Assembly: GCA_022828595.1 (NCBI GenBank)
Contig: JAKGHH010000008.1
Coordinates: forward strand, 7,057,728 to 7,121,727
Source of the DNA: Nelumbo lutea
Taxonomy: Eukaryota > Streptophyta > Magnoliopsida > Proteales > Nelumbonaceae
Direction: 5' to 3'
DNA length: 64,000 nt
The translations under genes were made by a program, and so were the position numbers. Under the pieces are notes generated by a model. It searched no databases and was not told the DNA's origin. It saw only the letters and a program-made list of their open reading frames with translations. Positions 51,225-61,960 of this stretch are shown here, piece by piece. Each line of letters starts with the position of its first letter. Position 1 is the stretch's first letter.

Positions 51225-51840
51225 ACAGGTATTTCTTCCTTTTAATTTATGTTCATCCTTTCATTTACTGAAAAAAGTTCATTATTTGTTTTGAAGATTC
51301 TAATCCTGCCTTCGTCAAGGTTGGGGTGGGGGGTTGGGAGTTTGTGGCCATCAAATGTAATAGAAAGCACAACGGAATTGTTTCATTGCAAGTGTGTCTG
51401 ATATGCTGCTAATAAAAAAACAATTGTCTGATACAATGCTCTTGGTTATCGATAAGAAGTGCAAAAATATCCGGGATCAGTTTAGATTCAGACATTTTCC
51501 TAATTAAAATGTGTTCTTTAACAAAACTGATGTTTTTCCTGTTCTGATTGTGTTGGTTTTATCTTGTGCAGTTAGTTCAGTCCATGCAGTAAACGTGGAT
51601 TGTGTAAAGATTGGGTACTCAGGCTGATACTCCAACTTCCGCAACATCTCGGTGTGCATTCAGGCGTTGTATAGTTGGCATAAAGTAAACAACCCCCTCT
51701 GAAATCTGTACCCTACTTGGGATAAGAAGTTTTCTGTTTTATAGAATACCTTCGTTGTGAGTTTATTGTTCTGTCACGCATTGAATTCAATGTCACCATG
51801 GGCAAGGTATATTATACATGAATAATGAAGTAGTCAGTAT
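51225..51840 (+). other. Probable 3' UTR of VPS32
   Basis: Sequence after the stop. An additional 3' intron is possible, since a TTGTGCAG acceptor-like site lies near 51564-51571. The transcript end is not determined. Confidence 0.4.
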
Positions 51841-52690
51841 TGCCACATGTTCTGAACTGTTTTGTTGTTAGCTTTAAATCAATGTAGATGCGCTTAAACT
51901 ATTTACTGGTTTGGGGGAAATCAGAAATATGAAATTCCCAAATGGGGAATGCCATTTCAATAGGAGATCACATCTCCCGAAGTTGTCAGTGGGAGATGTT
52001 CCCAATGCACGGTTGGGATATGCTGTGCGGTGCAGATGTGAGTTCTTTCAATAAGAACGGGATTCCCATTTTGGCCAACTAAACAGTTGAATTGGAATGA
52101 ATCATTCTTGTTCCGATTATTCCCATTAAGCAAATGGAAATGGAGTACTGTATAAGCCTTAAAGAATTATTAACAATAAATAAAAATAAAAAACAAGGAA
52201 TATTTAAACTGATCATTGGCGTATGTGAGAAAGATCATTACTTGAAAGTGTTGTTTCTTTGACAGTTTGGCTAAATTAGCGGGAAAAATACAGGCGAGTT
52301 TAAGTATCGTTTAAAAGAGTGTTTATGTGAAATGGAGGTGGAACGACGACAGTTGTAGTGCAGCTGTTCAAGCTTAAATTTTTAGACTAGAACTTGACGG
52401 AATTCCTCTACTCTTTCCTTCCCGCCCAACTCCCCAATAGGTGGTGGTGGTGGTGGCAGAGGACCAATGGCTAATCCACTGGGTGTCAAACTGTAAATGA
52501 TGTAGAGCTCGGATTACCTTTATAATGCGCCATGCCTTTCAACTAGGCTTTCCGCTTTTGAAAATTTGAGCTGATAAAAAATTGAGGTACCTCAACGGTA
52601 GAGGGGGCCTCGTTCGTTTCAATACTCATGGATTTGAAATAAACTTGTGTTCGTTTGCTACTATAATAAGGCCAACGGAAAAGATTTTTC
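51841..52690. other. Intergenic DNA, no gene recognised
   Basis: The part 51905-52170 has AATGGGAATG/CATTCCC-type words that suggest a decayed MITE. No gene seen. Confidence 0.4.
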
Positions 52691-52698
52691 CCAAAGAC

Positions 52699-53966
52699 TA
52701 GACTTGACAATTGTGTTATGATGATGTGCGATTTAGAAACTCCTAGCTGGAGGGTTGTCTGGATGTGTTTTGCGTGGCGAGTTGGATCAAACTGTGAAAC
52801 ATACCAGAGAGACCGGGGTGGAAGATCCGGTGAGGTCACTCTGATGCTTAAGCCAATAATATGTAGCGGTTGCGAGCTAAAGTTTTAGATGCTAAAGAAC
52901 TTGAATGCAAACAATCACACATACTTGGGCCTTGGAGGGGTTGTTGTCTTTATATAGTTGAACTTCATGGGTCCCACGAAATGGTCACGGGATCTTCGGC
53001 CTGAGTAGATAAGATCCATTTCCGCTTTAGTCGGGGAGTGACATATCGGTTAAGGAAGTCTATCGTCTCCGCCTGCTCTGAGTGGGGAGAGGATAAAGCC
53101 TGCCGTTACGCGGTGTGATCCCGTGGGGTTTGGATTTCGTTGGGTAGTTTCTGGAGTCGATTACATGTCACTCCGGGTCTTGAGCCCTGAACTAGATTAA
53201 GTGCTAAGATGCCTTTACGCCAAGGTGGCTCTATGCCGAGGTGGCTTTGTATCGAGGTGACTGAACACCCGAGCTCTGAGACTGTTGACTAGGCTCCTTT
53301 TGTTGAATTGTCACCTATCAGGCAGATCGCATCCACATGACCTTTACTTGCTAGGTCGTGCCAAATCACCCTCCATCAGGTTGGGTGGGTCGAGTTCAGG
53401 GTGGGTCAAGACACTTTGGGTTGATTTAGGGTCGGGTTGAATTTTGGGTTGAGTTATCAAATGCTAGACCCTAACTTTCCTTTTCTTTCCCTACTTTTTC
53501 CTTCAAACCAAACGTATCTTAAATGTTTGTGTTAGGGTTGACCCATGGATCAATTCAAGTCATCCCAAAAAAATAACTAAAATTTAATAAAAATAAAGAA
53601 AAATTACATAAAAAATGCTAAAATTAAAAGAATTAACCTTAAAATTCTAAATATAAAACAAAAAAGCTTGAGCATTTAACAATTTAAAGAGTAAACAATA
53701 AAGAGTAAAGACTAAATATAAAAAGAATTAAAGAGTGGAAACTACTAACAATTCATAAATAGTCCCAATTAGACTTAACAATTGATTTAGCGGGTTGACC
53801 CATGACCCAACCCAACCCAACTCTAGTTTTTTTTTTTTTTTTTTCTGGGTTAGGTTGAGTAGAGTCATTCTCACATTAAAATAGCTAAATATGTGACCCT
53901 AACCGTGTTTTTTCAAGTTGGATTGGATCGGGTTTACGGGTTGGATTAACTTTTTTGCCATGTCTA
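52699..53966. mobile_element. hAT-like element split by a solo LTR
   Basis: The left 20 bp (TAGACTTGACAATTGTGTTA, 52699-52718) matches the start of the 42401 element. The rest continues after the LTR at 53379 and ends TTGCCATGTCTA at 53966. Flanks CCAAAGAC (52691-52698) and CTAAAGAC (53967-53974) match at 7 of 8 positions. The non-LTR part is about 608 bp and resembles 42401-42900 along its length. Confidence 0.85.
52719..53378 (-). mobile_element. Solo LTR of a Tat-type Ty3/gypsy element inserted in the hAT element
   Basis: 660 bp. On the - strand it begins TGATGGAGGGTGATTTGGCA and ends CACATCATCA. TATA box TATATAAAG at 52956-52948 (-), followed downstream by AAGCATCAGAGTGACC, the R/U5 motif shared with the LTR at 7713. 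Its opening GATTTGGCACGACCT resembles that of the LTR at 56138-57048. Flanking 5-mers TGTTA and GGTTG agree at 3 of 5. Confidence 0.75.
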
Positions 53967-53974
53967 CTAAAGAC

Positions 53975-54109
53975 TTACAAATACTGACTATTGGTAACCA
54001 ATATGAGGGTGAATAAGCTAACCATATGCCAAAAAATAAAAGTATATGTTTGGCATCGATGGCGCAGATGCAGCACCATTTAATGTTGGAAGGACTGCTT
54101 TTTTTTTTT
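53975..54109. other. Short spacer
   Basis: No feature apart from a poly-T run starting near 54100. Confidence 0.4.
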
Positions 54110-54114
54110 TTTTT

Positions 54115-55690
54115 TTGAATTTGCCGCGTGTCCTTCCACACGTGGATTTGAGGAACTCGTGCGGAGTTAATCGTGCGTCCTCTCGCCTAAAAGGTCATCC
54201 TTTTCATTTCAGAACACTCAACCCTCCATCTTCAGCTCTCAGAACTAAAACCCGCCGGAGATTTCTCCCTTCTTCTGCTCTCAGAACTAAAACCCGACGG
54301 AGGTTTCTCCTTTTGAGTTCTGCCGGTCAACGCCGACGATCACTCCGGCAGATTTATTTACCGGAGGTAAGTTTTTCTCATTTTTTATGTTTTTTGTTTT
54401 TTTCTCATTTTTGCCGGAGTGAGAGCTCCCTTCCAGTTCCGCCGGTCGACGCTAACAAGTCACAACATCTGCAACTCTGTCTCTTCCATTGACCAAGACC
54501 AAAACTCTACCTATGTTGGTAAAATCTCCCAAATTTCAGTTGTAAACCAAACCAAAACCAACCAACAAATTCAAGATGTGGCTACTACGAAACGAAACGG
54601 AACCCATACCCTCAGTCCCTCAGAGAAATAACAAATTTTCATATTTAGCAGCAGAACCATTTCCTTCAAAAAGAAAAAAAATAATAACAAAGGAGGAAAA
54701 ACTGAAAGAACACTCGCCAAAAAAATATAATAAATAAAAGGATAAAAAGCAAGGGTTCCATTTAATGCAACTGTGATGGATGAAAAATAAGTAGCACACA
54801 AAAAAGCATACAGAATCATCAAAAAGAAACCATTTTATAGACAGTCGATGCAGTTACCTGCAACCGTGACCGGAGAATTATCATCTTTGGATTTAACCTG
54901 ATTATTGCCCATGGAAATCAAGCTCTCCTGCAACCTCTGACAGAGAGAGCAAGCCATTTGAACGATTCTAACAGCAACATCCAATTCTGTTGAATATTCC
55001 TCTGTTTCAGAGGATGTAATCCCCAACTTTTCGTCCTCCATGATCGATGGAGAAGTTCGATGAAAACCCGAAAGAGAAGCAGCGTTTTCTGAGAGACCCA
55101 CCTTGCTGGAAGAGGCGGCTAGGCAGCATTTACTACTGGATAATAGCAGAACTCCTACATGCTTAGATGTACCAAATTATGTGGGAGTTGTGTTGCGTGG
55201 CTTGCACAGAATAACGGCATCAGACTCCCCTTTCAATCAATTTAAGCTATCTTCGCCTACTCGAAAGAAAAATCTATATTTTTTTCAATGAACAAATTGG
55301 TTGTTTTTGATTGATTATGTGGGTTTTGAAGCAAGAAAAACAAACGGCAAAATGGGTTCATGAAAACTGAGAAAATGGATATAACAAGGGACCTGTAACA
55401 AGGCGTTTGAGTGGACATCTTCGTCGTTTCTCGCTGTTAAAAATGCTTCGCTTTCGGAATGGTCGTCGGCGTCGACCGGTGGAATTCAAAGGGGTGCAAT
55501 CTCCGGCGGATTTTAGTTCTGACAGCAGAAGGTGGAAGGTTGAAGTGAGCGCGTCGACCGGCGGAGCTCAAAGGGTTGAGGTGTTTTGAAACGGGAAGGA
55601 AGACCTTTTGGGCGAGAGGACACACGGTTAGCTCCGCACGAGTCCCTCACAGCACGTGGGACGTTTTTGGGGGGCGGATGGAACCCGTTT
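54115..55690. mobile_element. Long-inverted-arm element (MULE-like) with a captured gene fragment
   Basis: Left arm about 54135-54360 and right arm about 55670-55430 are inverted copies. Shared stretches are ACTCGTGCGGAG, GTCCTCTCGCC, AAAAGGTC, CTCAACCCT, GTCAGAACTAAAA and CCGCCGGAGAT. The left arm has a tandem duplication of the CTCAGAACTAAAACCCG block. Between the arms lies a gene fragment (54858-55041, - strand) and intron-like T-rich DNA. Long arms plus a host gene piece fit Pack-MULE-type elements, but I found no 9-bp duplication and the outer ends are fuzzy. Confidence 0.6.
54858..55041 (-). pseudogene. First-exon fragment of a PAP-specific phosphatase (HAL2/SAL1-like, organellar type)
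   Basis: On the - strand from the ATG at 55041 the frame reads about 61 codons, with YSTELDVAVRIVQMACSLC, QRLQESLIS and SKDDNSPVTVA. It ends at a clean GCAG|GTAACT donor at 54858. The text matches the N-terminal part of plant 3'(2'),5'-bisphosphate nucleotidases (PAP phosphatases). The frame is open upstream to about 55200 without an ATG, so a transit peptide start may be lost. No second exon (expected to continue with a Trp-Ser-Val-Gln-type stretch) appears before the left arm, only intron-like DNA. The metal-binding and catalytic exons are missing, so no active enzyme is possible from this copy. Confidence 0.7.
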
Positions 55691-56137
55691 CCTGGAGCAC
55701 TGTTTGATACCAATGCCTGTCATGTTGGCAACAATTTACAGTTGTAGTTTCTGCAAACGTCAAATTTAGCATCGCTTCAAGTCATACTTCAAGTCATATC
55801 GTAGAACACCATTTTTTATAAAAAAAAATAGTTTCAAACAAATGCCTATTTTCTGAAACACCATTTTTTCCAAACGATAATGTTATTTTCTGAAGCAACA
55901 ACAACGATGCTAAATACACACAATTTCAAAAATCACTTACATGAAAAACATTATTGTGTACTTACCAGAAAATGAACAACAGTACATTACTGCGTACTTA
56001 CCAGAAAATGAACAACAGAACAAGGTACTGAGCAATGCAGGAAAAAGAGGTCTTCATGTATGACGTATCTCCATCTCCATCTCCCGTGGAGATAGGAATA
56101 TTGTTCATTTGGGAGGGTCACTTCCATTCATGGGTCC
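55691..56137. other. Spacer between the long-arm element and the LTR
   Basis: Contains a short duplicated segment (GTACTTACCAGAAAATGAAC twice near 55955-56018, offset 36). No gene. Confidence 0.5.
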
Positions 56138-56343
56138 TGATGGAGCGCGATCCGGCCGGTCTTAGCTGTCCGTTATCTTACTTCCGAACGGGGTAGCAGG
56201 GAACCTGAAACGGAGGAGATGGAGAAGCTCCGGGGGGGAACCCGGTATAGAGGCTCCGAAGCTCAAATTAGAATCCTTCAAAAGCAAGGTAATATCAGAT
56301 AGCGCAAAGTTTGCATACCTCCGTTGTCGGGGGGCAGGGGGCT

Positions 56344-56350
56344 CTTATAG
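56344..56350 (-). promoter_or_regulatory. TATA-like box of the 3' LTR
   Basis: CTATAAG on the - strand, about 200 bp before the LTR end, the expected U3 place. It would drive transcription leftward. Confidence 0.45.
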
Positions 56351-56670
56351 TCACCTCGTGCACTCGTCTCGGGGCCCTTGTCAGGTCAAGTATGATTACC
56401 CTTGTGCTTGTCAATCCGGCCGTCGTCATTTCTGTTGAGACAGAACCGTCGATGCCTAACCGTCATCTAACTGGAGATGGCGGTGTCAGTGGTGGTGGCA
56501 GGTGGCCGTTTAGGGTGCTATCGCCAAACGTCAGATCCCAAGTCAGTCAGGCGCGGCGCCCTTGGGCATGAACTTTCTTAGTGTCAGGCGTGGTACGACT
56601 TGTTTGGTTTTGGTGCCAAGTGATGCGAAGTGCTGAACGAGGCGGTCTTGAGCTCGGAGGTATCTATAGG

Positions 56671-56922
56671 GCAGGTCAGTTCGGCGAAGTGTATTCCGAG
56701 CTGTTACAAGGTGGGTCAGTTCGACGAAGTGTATCCCGAGCTGTTACAAGGTGGGTCAGTTCGGCGAAGTGTGTTCCGAGCTGTTACAAGGTGGGTCAGT
56801 TTGGCGAAGTGTATCCCGAGCTGTTACAAGGGTCAGTTCGGCGAAGTGTATCCCGAGCTGTTACAAGGTGGGTCAGTTCGGCGAAGTGTGTCCCGAGCTG
56901 TTACAAGGTGGGTCAGTTCGGG
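56671..56922 (-). repeat. Six 40-bp tandem repeats in LTR U3
   Basis: Unit heads GGTCAGTTCGGCGAAGTGTA and tail CTGTTACAAG. CTGTTACAAG starts at 56701, 56741, 56781, 56821, 56858 and 56898, so the period is 40 with one 37-bp step, followed by a partial seventh unit. Copies differ at only a few bases. The array lies about 320-570 bp upstream of the TATA-like box. Confidence 0.95.
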
Positions 56923-57048
56923 CCCCCGGTAGGGAGCTCAGTCCGCTAGTGTCCCCTTGTTCCCGCCTAGGCTTGGCCCCTTTTGCCGAGCTGTTGTTTC
57001 TGCCACGTGTCACGTAATAGAGAGGTCGGGCCAAATCTTCCTTCATCA

Positions 57049-57064
57049 ATTGCCCCCCACTCCT
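57049..57064 (-). other. Polypurine tract
   Basis: On the - strand GAGTGGGGGGCAAT directly abuts the LTR start TGATGAAG, the usual plus-strand primer site arrangement in this lineage. Confidence 0.8.
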
Positions 57065-57122
57065 TGCCCGGGGGTCTTGCCATGGTGCGGGGAGTTTTCG
57101 CGAGGTAGCAGGTGGATTTGTC

Positions 57123-57500
57123 ACGTCCTTCGAACCTTCACTGCACGAGAAGGCTGGAAACGTGCTTACTCAAGAACGCTGGTGGTTGTGACAGCGCACG
57201 TTTTAAATTTCAAACCAATTCGCGCCGTTGGGACGTGACAGCGGGTCATTTCAAAAAGGCGCGCCACTGCTGTACGTGCGCGGGCGACTGTCAGGGAGAC
57301 GTGTGGCGCGTCAGTTTTGGAAAAGACGCATGTCGAAGCAACGTCGGTTTCAAAAATACGTGCGCTGACGTTTCACTTTTTTCGGAAAGACGTGCGCCAA
57401 TCACGTCTCGACCTTAAGGGTTGTGCGGTCGGTAAGAACGTGGGCCGTCGGATCGTCTTCGGTCTGCACGGTCGATTCTTGGTTACTGTAGCTATAAATA
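57123..57500 (+). promoter_or_regulatory. ACGT-rich promoter of the antisense gene, with TATA box
   Basis: Twelve ACGT cores at 57123, 57160, 57198, 57233, 57274, 57299, 57341, 57358, 57368, 57390, 57403 and 57438. At least one is an as-1-like TGACG. They are followed by TATAAATA at 57493-57500, about 100 bp before the first ATG (57601). ACGT is the core of bZIP sites (G-box, C-box, as-1). Expected random count for this length is 1-2. Confidence 0.65.
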
Positions 57501-57600
57501 GTGGGGGACCCCGGTTGGTTTGTCACTTCTGCGGTTTGTCTACTGAGTTCGCGTCCAACCTTTCAACTCGCGTCCAAGTCTTTTTCAGCTCGCGTCAAGG

Positions 57601-59604
57601 ATGGTTATACAGTCTTCACGGTTCTTTGGCTTGTTCTTCAAACTTTCCGGTGAGTACTTTCTTGAATCCATCTTTTCCCCAATGTCTAGCTTTGATAGCT
57701 TAGACGATTCTTCGAGTAGGGCCGACGTAGGTTCCACCAACCGAGCCGTGTCCCCAGACTGCCTCAGTGATCCTGAGGTGGAGCTTGAGGACTATGAACC
57801 AGTGGGCCGAGTCGCTTCGGGCAGTTTGGCGTCTACCTCCCGACGAGGTCGGATGCTAGACAGGTTTGGTCCTTCGACCATGACGCCTGAGGGGCTTCAA
57901 TCCATACTTCTGTCTTACAATCTTCCTGGGGGGTACACATATTTTATTCCTTCGGGTAACTTTCCTTGGGAACACGGTCCCGACGAGATTGTGATTTTTC
58001 GAGAGCAGCTCGCTGCAGGGTTGCGACTTCCTTTCCATCCCCTTCTCGTCGAAGTCATAAACCACTTCGGTGTCACCATTGGCCAGCTTCATCCGAACTC
58101 TATTCGGAACCTGGTGGGGACAGTTTCCCTTTTTTGCGAGCAGAACTTCCCCTTGGACCTAGAGATATTCTCCTCTATCTTGATGCTCAAGAGACAGGCG
58201 GGTCCTCTTCCTGGGGGGAGACGGGCGTATTACCTTACTCATCGCCAGGGTTTTAAGCTTCTGCACGATCTTCCTAACAAGGTCCCGGCGTGGAAACGGG
58301 ACTACTTCGGCGTGCGAAGTGCACAAGGATGGCCTTTTCAGACCGGGTGGGGTGAGGCCGCTCCCGATTTAGGCGTGACTCTCGATAAAGAGACGGTTAA
58401 GGGCCTCCGACAATGGGCACGGCAAGGCTTAAAGTGCCACCACTACTTAACGGAGGCCAAGCTTATTGTAGCCGGCCTAAGTTCGGGTAGGTTTCTAGCT
58501 ATGCGGTTCTTGCTTGCTTTGTTCTTTTCGTTTTTTCTGATGTCGAACTCGTTTCTGCAGGTGTGATGGACGCGGAGAGAACTCGTGGGGGGCGTTTGTT
58601 CCAAGGTATGAAGAGGAGGAAGCAGGTCGCCAAGCGAACTCATACCGAACTGCCCCTGGGTGAGGAGCCCAAGCCCTAGACCATACGCCGGAGGATCTGC
58701 CTAGGGAGCCCGAAGTGACTCCACCGGTGCACGAAACTTCCGGGGCGCCTTATGCTGAGACCACTCATACGGATGCTCCTACATACTCAAGTGCTCCTGC
58801 TCACTCCGGGTCTGCTCATACATGGGCTGGGCCCTCAGGCTCGGGAGCTCAAGGGGAGTTTAGGAGCGTGTTGACGCCGAACTACGCTCTTAAGAAGAGT
58901 AGGGACGCTACTTTCCCTGAGGAGGTCGCGGCATGGACCGATCTTCCCTTGAATCAGGTCGCTTGCCGCGCCGTAACACATGCCATGGTGGTAAGTTAGA
59001 TTCTGTCTTCCTTTTTTATTCTGTTGCTTCTGCTGTCATTTGCTCACTTGTTTCTTTTGGTAGGTGAATTCTTCAATTCATGCCTTGGCGGCCCAAGTGG
59101 AGAGGAGCTCGCGACAGGCGCGAGCTGCTGAGGCTGCCGCTCATGCTACTGAAGAAGCCTTCCGTGCTGCAGAGGCAAATACCCGGGCTGCTGAGGCGGC
59201 TGCTTATGCTGCTGAAGAGGCTGCTCGCGTCGCGATGGCCAGACAGGCGAGGTCTCAGCGTGACGCCGAGGCCATGGGGGTAGTTGTCAAGCATATGACG
59301 GACTTGAAGTTGGATTTGCAGCATCAAGTCAAATATCTTCAAGAGGACATCAGGGAAAGAACACATTGCCTCTCTGCGTTTTGACGATCTGATGGTGGAC
59401 TCTTACAGGAGGGGGTTCAAGTTGAGCCGGTGGATGATCCGGAATACGTACCCCGACCTTGATGTAAGTGCCATAACCACTTCGCGTATAACTCAGGAGA
59501 TGGCCAATGCTGCCGATGGCGAGCCGGACTCTAAAGGAGAGGCAGGGCCTTCAGGTGTTGTTGAAGTGCCTTCCGATGGCGAAGAAGTGGCTCCGGGCAT
59601 GTAA
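57601..59604 (+). pseudogene. Antisense gene of the retrotransposon (gypsy-type Transposase_28/gene23-like), two introns, frameshifted
   Basis: The frame from 57601 (or the in-frame ATG at 57682, MSSFDSLDDSS) encodes the domain seen in many plants as 'putative gypsy type transposon' (PF04195): LLSYNLPGGYTYFIPS, FHPLLVEVINHFGV, NSIRNLVGTVSLF, LKRQAGPLPGGRRAYYL. Two small GT-AG introns are visible, 58487-58560 (74 bp) and 58991-59063 (73 bp); removing them restores the frame. After the second, an Ala/Arg/Glu-rich coiled-coil stretch (EAAAHATEEAFRAAEANT) precedes the conserved YRRGFKLSRWMIRNTYPD tail. Frameshifts near 58675 and 59352 break this copy. Opposite orientation to pol. Function unknown; known from Grande-like elements. 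Confidence 0.75.
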
Positions 59605-59849
59605 TTTTTTTTTGCCAATGTACTGTTTCTTGCAATGGAGTATGTCTTTTTCCCCTTGCTCATCTTCCCCGAACTGTTTCTTTGTTGGGTTATTAAATTT
59701 CCGCGGTCTTTTATGCCGCGAACTGATTTTTTGCCGAGCTGATAATATGCTCTTCTTTGCTTGTCTACGCCGAAGTTCCTCTTGGCTTGCCTTGTGGCAC
59801 ATAGGGCCTGATTTCGTCCACTTCGCTTGGTGGTTTATAGGTAGTATCG

Positions 59850-61160
59850 CCTTAAGTTCACGATGTTCCACGCTCGAGGTACTTGTTTGCCTTCCAAGGT
59901 TTCGAGTTCGTATGCGCCCCCGAGCGCTCTTTTTACTTTAGGGCCCTTCCCAATTAGGTCCAAGCTTGCCCATGCCGGGTTCGGGCACCATAATCTTACG
60001 AAAGACCAGGTCGCCGACTCGGAAGCTCCGTTGCTTTACTCTGCTATTGTAGTAGCGAGCTACCTGCTGCTGGTATGCCGTTGTTCGGATGTGCGCGAGG
60101 TCCCTTACCTTGTCTAGTAGGTCGAGGTTGGTGCGTAACTCGTCTCCGTTCGTCCGATCGTCGTATGTTTCTAATCGCAACGTTGGTATTTCAATTTCCG
60201 CCGGGATCATTGCTTCATTGCCGTAGGTGAGGTTGAAGGGGGTTTCTCCCGTGGCTGCTTTTTCGGTAGTTCGGTGAGCCCATAAGACACTTGGTAGCTC
60301 TTCGGCCCACAATCCCTTAGCTCGATTCAGACGTGCTTTCAGTCCGCGCAAGATGGCTCTGTTCATTACTTCCGTTTGACCGTTTGCCTGCGGGTGCGCG
60401 ACTGACGTGAAATTTTTCCGAATCCCCATGTTCTGGCACCACTCTTGGAACTTGATATTCTCGAACTGTTTGCCGTTGTCGGAGATTAGTACCCGAGGTA
60501 ACCCGAACCGACATACTATGTTCTTCCAAAAGAAGTTCTGTATGTTTCGAGCCGTAACAGTTGCCAGAGGTTCGGCTTCTATCCACTTCGTAAAGTAATC
60601 TACTACAACAACTAAGAATTTTCTTCCGCCTGTTGCTGGTGGGAATGGTCTTAGGAGGTCGATGCCCCATTGTGCAAAGGGCCACGGGCTGGCGAGGTAT
60701 TTGAGGTCGGAGGCAGGTTGATGGTGGATGTTAGCATGCTTCTGACACTTGTCGCATTTTCTGACGAGCTCGACAGCTTCTACCTTCATCGTTGGCCAGT
60801 AGTATCCTTGTCGAAGTGCCTTTTGGGCGAGTGCTCTACCCCCCAAGTGTCCGTCGCACAGGCCTTCATGAGTGTCGCGGAGTACGAACTCGACTTCGGT
60901 AGGTCACAGGCAACACAAATAGGGGAGCGTGTACGACCGTCGGTATAACCGTTCGTCTATTATGACGTATTTGGCCGCCTGGCACTGCACCCTCTTGGCC
61001 GCATTGCGTTCTGCAGGGAGGGTTCCGTCTATCAAGAAGCTCGCGAGTGGATCGATCCAGCTCGGCTCTGCTTCTAAGACGGGAGCGACCTCCTCTATCC
61101 CCCCGAGAATACTTGGCCGAGGTAAGTCCTCTATGTACACAGTTCTCATATTGTTGTGAC
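59850..61160 (-). pseudogene. Degraded integrase region of pol
   Basis: On the - strand: zinc-finger part (HEG, GHLGG, then CDKCQ), core with WGIDLL, ISDNGKQF and PQANGQTEVMNRA (the D, D, E positions all present), and a C-terminal GDLVFRK part. A TGA at 60906-60904 interrupts the finger region. A stop plus frameshift at about 59925-59940 separates the last segment (GAYELETLEGKQVPRAWN, ending at about 59870). Confidence 0.85.
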
Positions 61161-61960
61161 TCGTACTGGCTAACCGGGACAGGGCGTCGGCCTCAGTGTT
61201 TTCTGACCTCGGGATTTGCCCGATGATGTGTGACCGGAAGTTGAGCAGGGCTTCTTTACTTTGGCCAAATATGCGATCATGGAGAGATCGTGTGCTTCGT
61301 ACTCGCCGGTAACTTGGTTCACCACGAACTGAGAATCGCTGTAGATGACCAAGTGTTTTGCCTTTACCTTTCGCGCTAGGTCCAGCCCGACGATCAGTGC
61401 TTCGTACTCTGCCTCGTTGTTGGATGTCGCGAACTCAAAGCGTAGTGCGTATTCTAATTTTGTGCTGCCCGGGCCGCACAAGACTATTCCACCTCCGCTG
61501 CCTTGCCGGTTCGAGGAACCGTCCACGTGAAGGATCCAGGGCTCCTCATCCCAGTTTGCGCTTCGCCTGACCAGGAGAGATGCCACACTGGCTGCTACTT
61601 CACTGGGTTCGGACTTTATGGGCTTAGGAGCTCCAGGTTCGCCCGAACTGGGGACCTCGGGCTCGACCTGTGGGGCTTCGTGGCTGAAAGTGCACTCGGC
61701 GATAAAATCTGCCAAAGCTTGGGCCTTGATAGCGGTTCTTGGTTTGTACTAGAGGTCGTACTCGTTGAGTTTGATGGCCCATTTCGTCAGTCGACCGGAG
61801 ACCTCGTGTTTGAATAAAACTTGTCTAAGAGGTTTGTCAGTTAGGACGATGACTGTGTGAGCTTGGAAGTATAGGCGGAGTTTCCGAGCTGCTATTACTA
61901 GGGCGCATGCTAGTTTTTCTATCTCCGGGTACCTTGCCTCTGCTCCCTACAAAATTTTAC
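61150..61960 (-). pseudogene. Double RNase H region of pol, interrupted
   Basis: First RNase H scrap (about 61946-61690: LACALVIAARKLRLYF, DKPLRQVLFKHE, GRLTKWAIKLNEYDL) with TAG stops at 61949-61947 and 61751-61749. The second, archaeal-type RNase H (about 61600-61260) has ILHVDGSSN, NNEAEYEALIVGLDLA and IYSDSQFVVNQVTGEYE. A one-base loss near 61252 shifts the frame into the linker. Two RNase H domains in series are a mark of the Tat lineage. Confidence 0.85.

Larger units (their letters stand above)
56138..57048 (-). repeat. 3' LTR, 911 bp
   Basis: Ends TGATG and CATCA, a 5-bp inverted pair, directly beside the polypurine tract. A TATA-like CTATAAG at 56350-56344 (- strand) would place U3 as 57048 to about 56320 and R-U5 as the last 180 bp. 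U3 carries the 40-bp tandem array. The 5 bp outside it are GGTCC (56133-56137); the matching copy would be beyond the window. Confidence 0.8.

Noticed and set aside
56581..57017. Repetitive protein-like frames (RRSVSRAVTRW-type repeats)
   Set aside because: They are translations of the 40-bp LTR repeats in three frames (40 is not a multiple of 3), so the frame cycles and there is no coding constraint.
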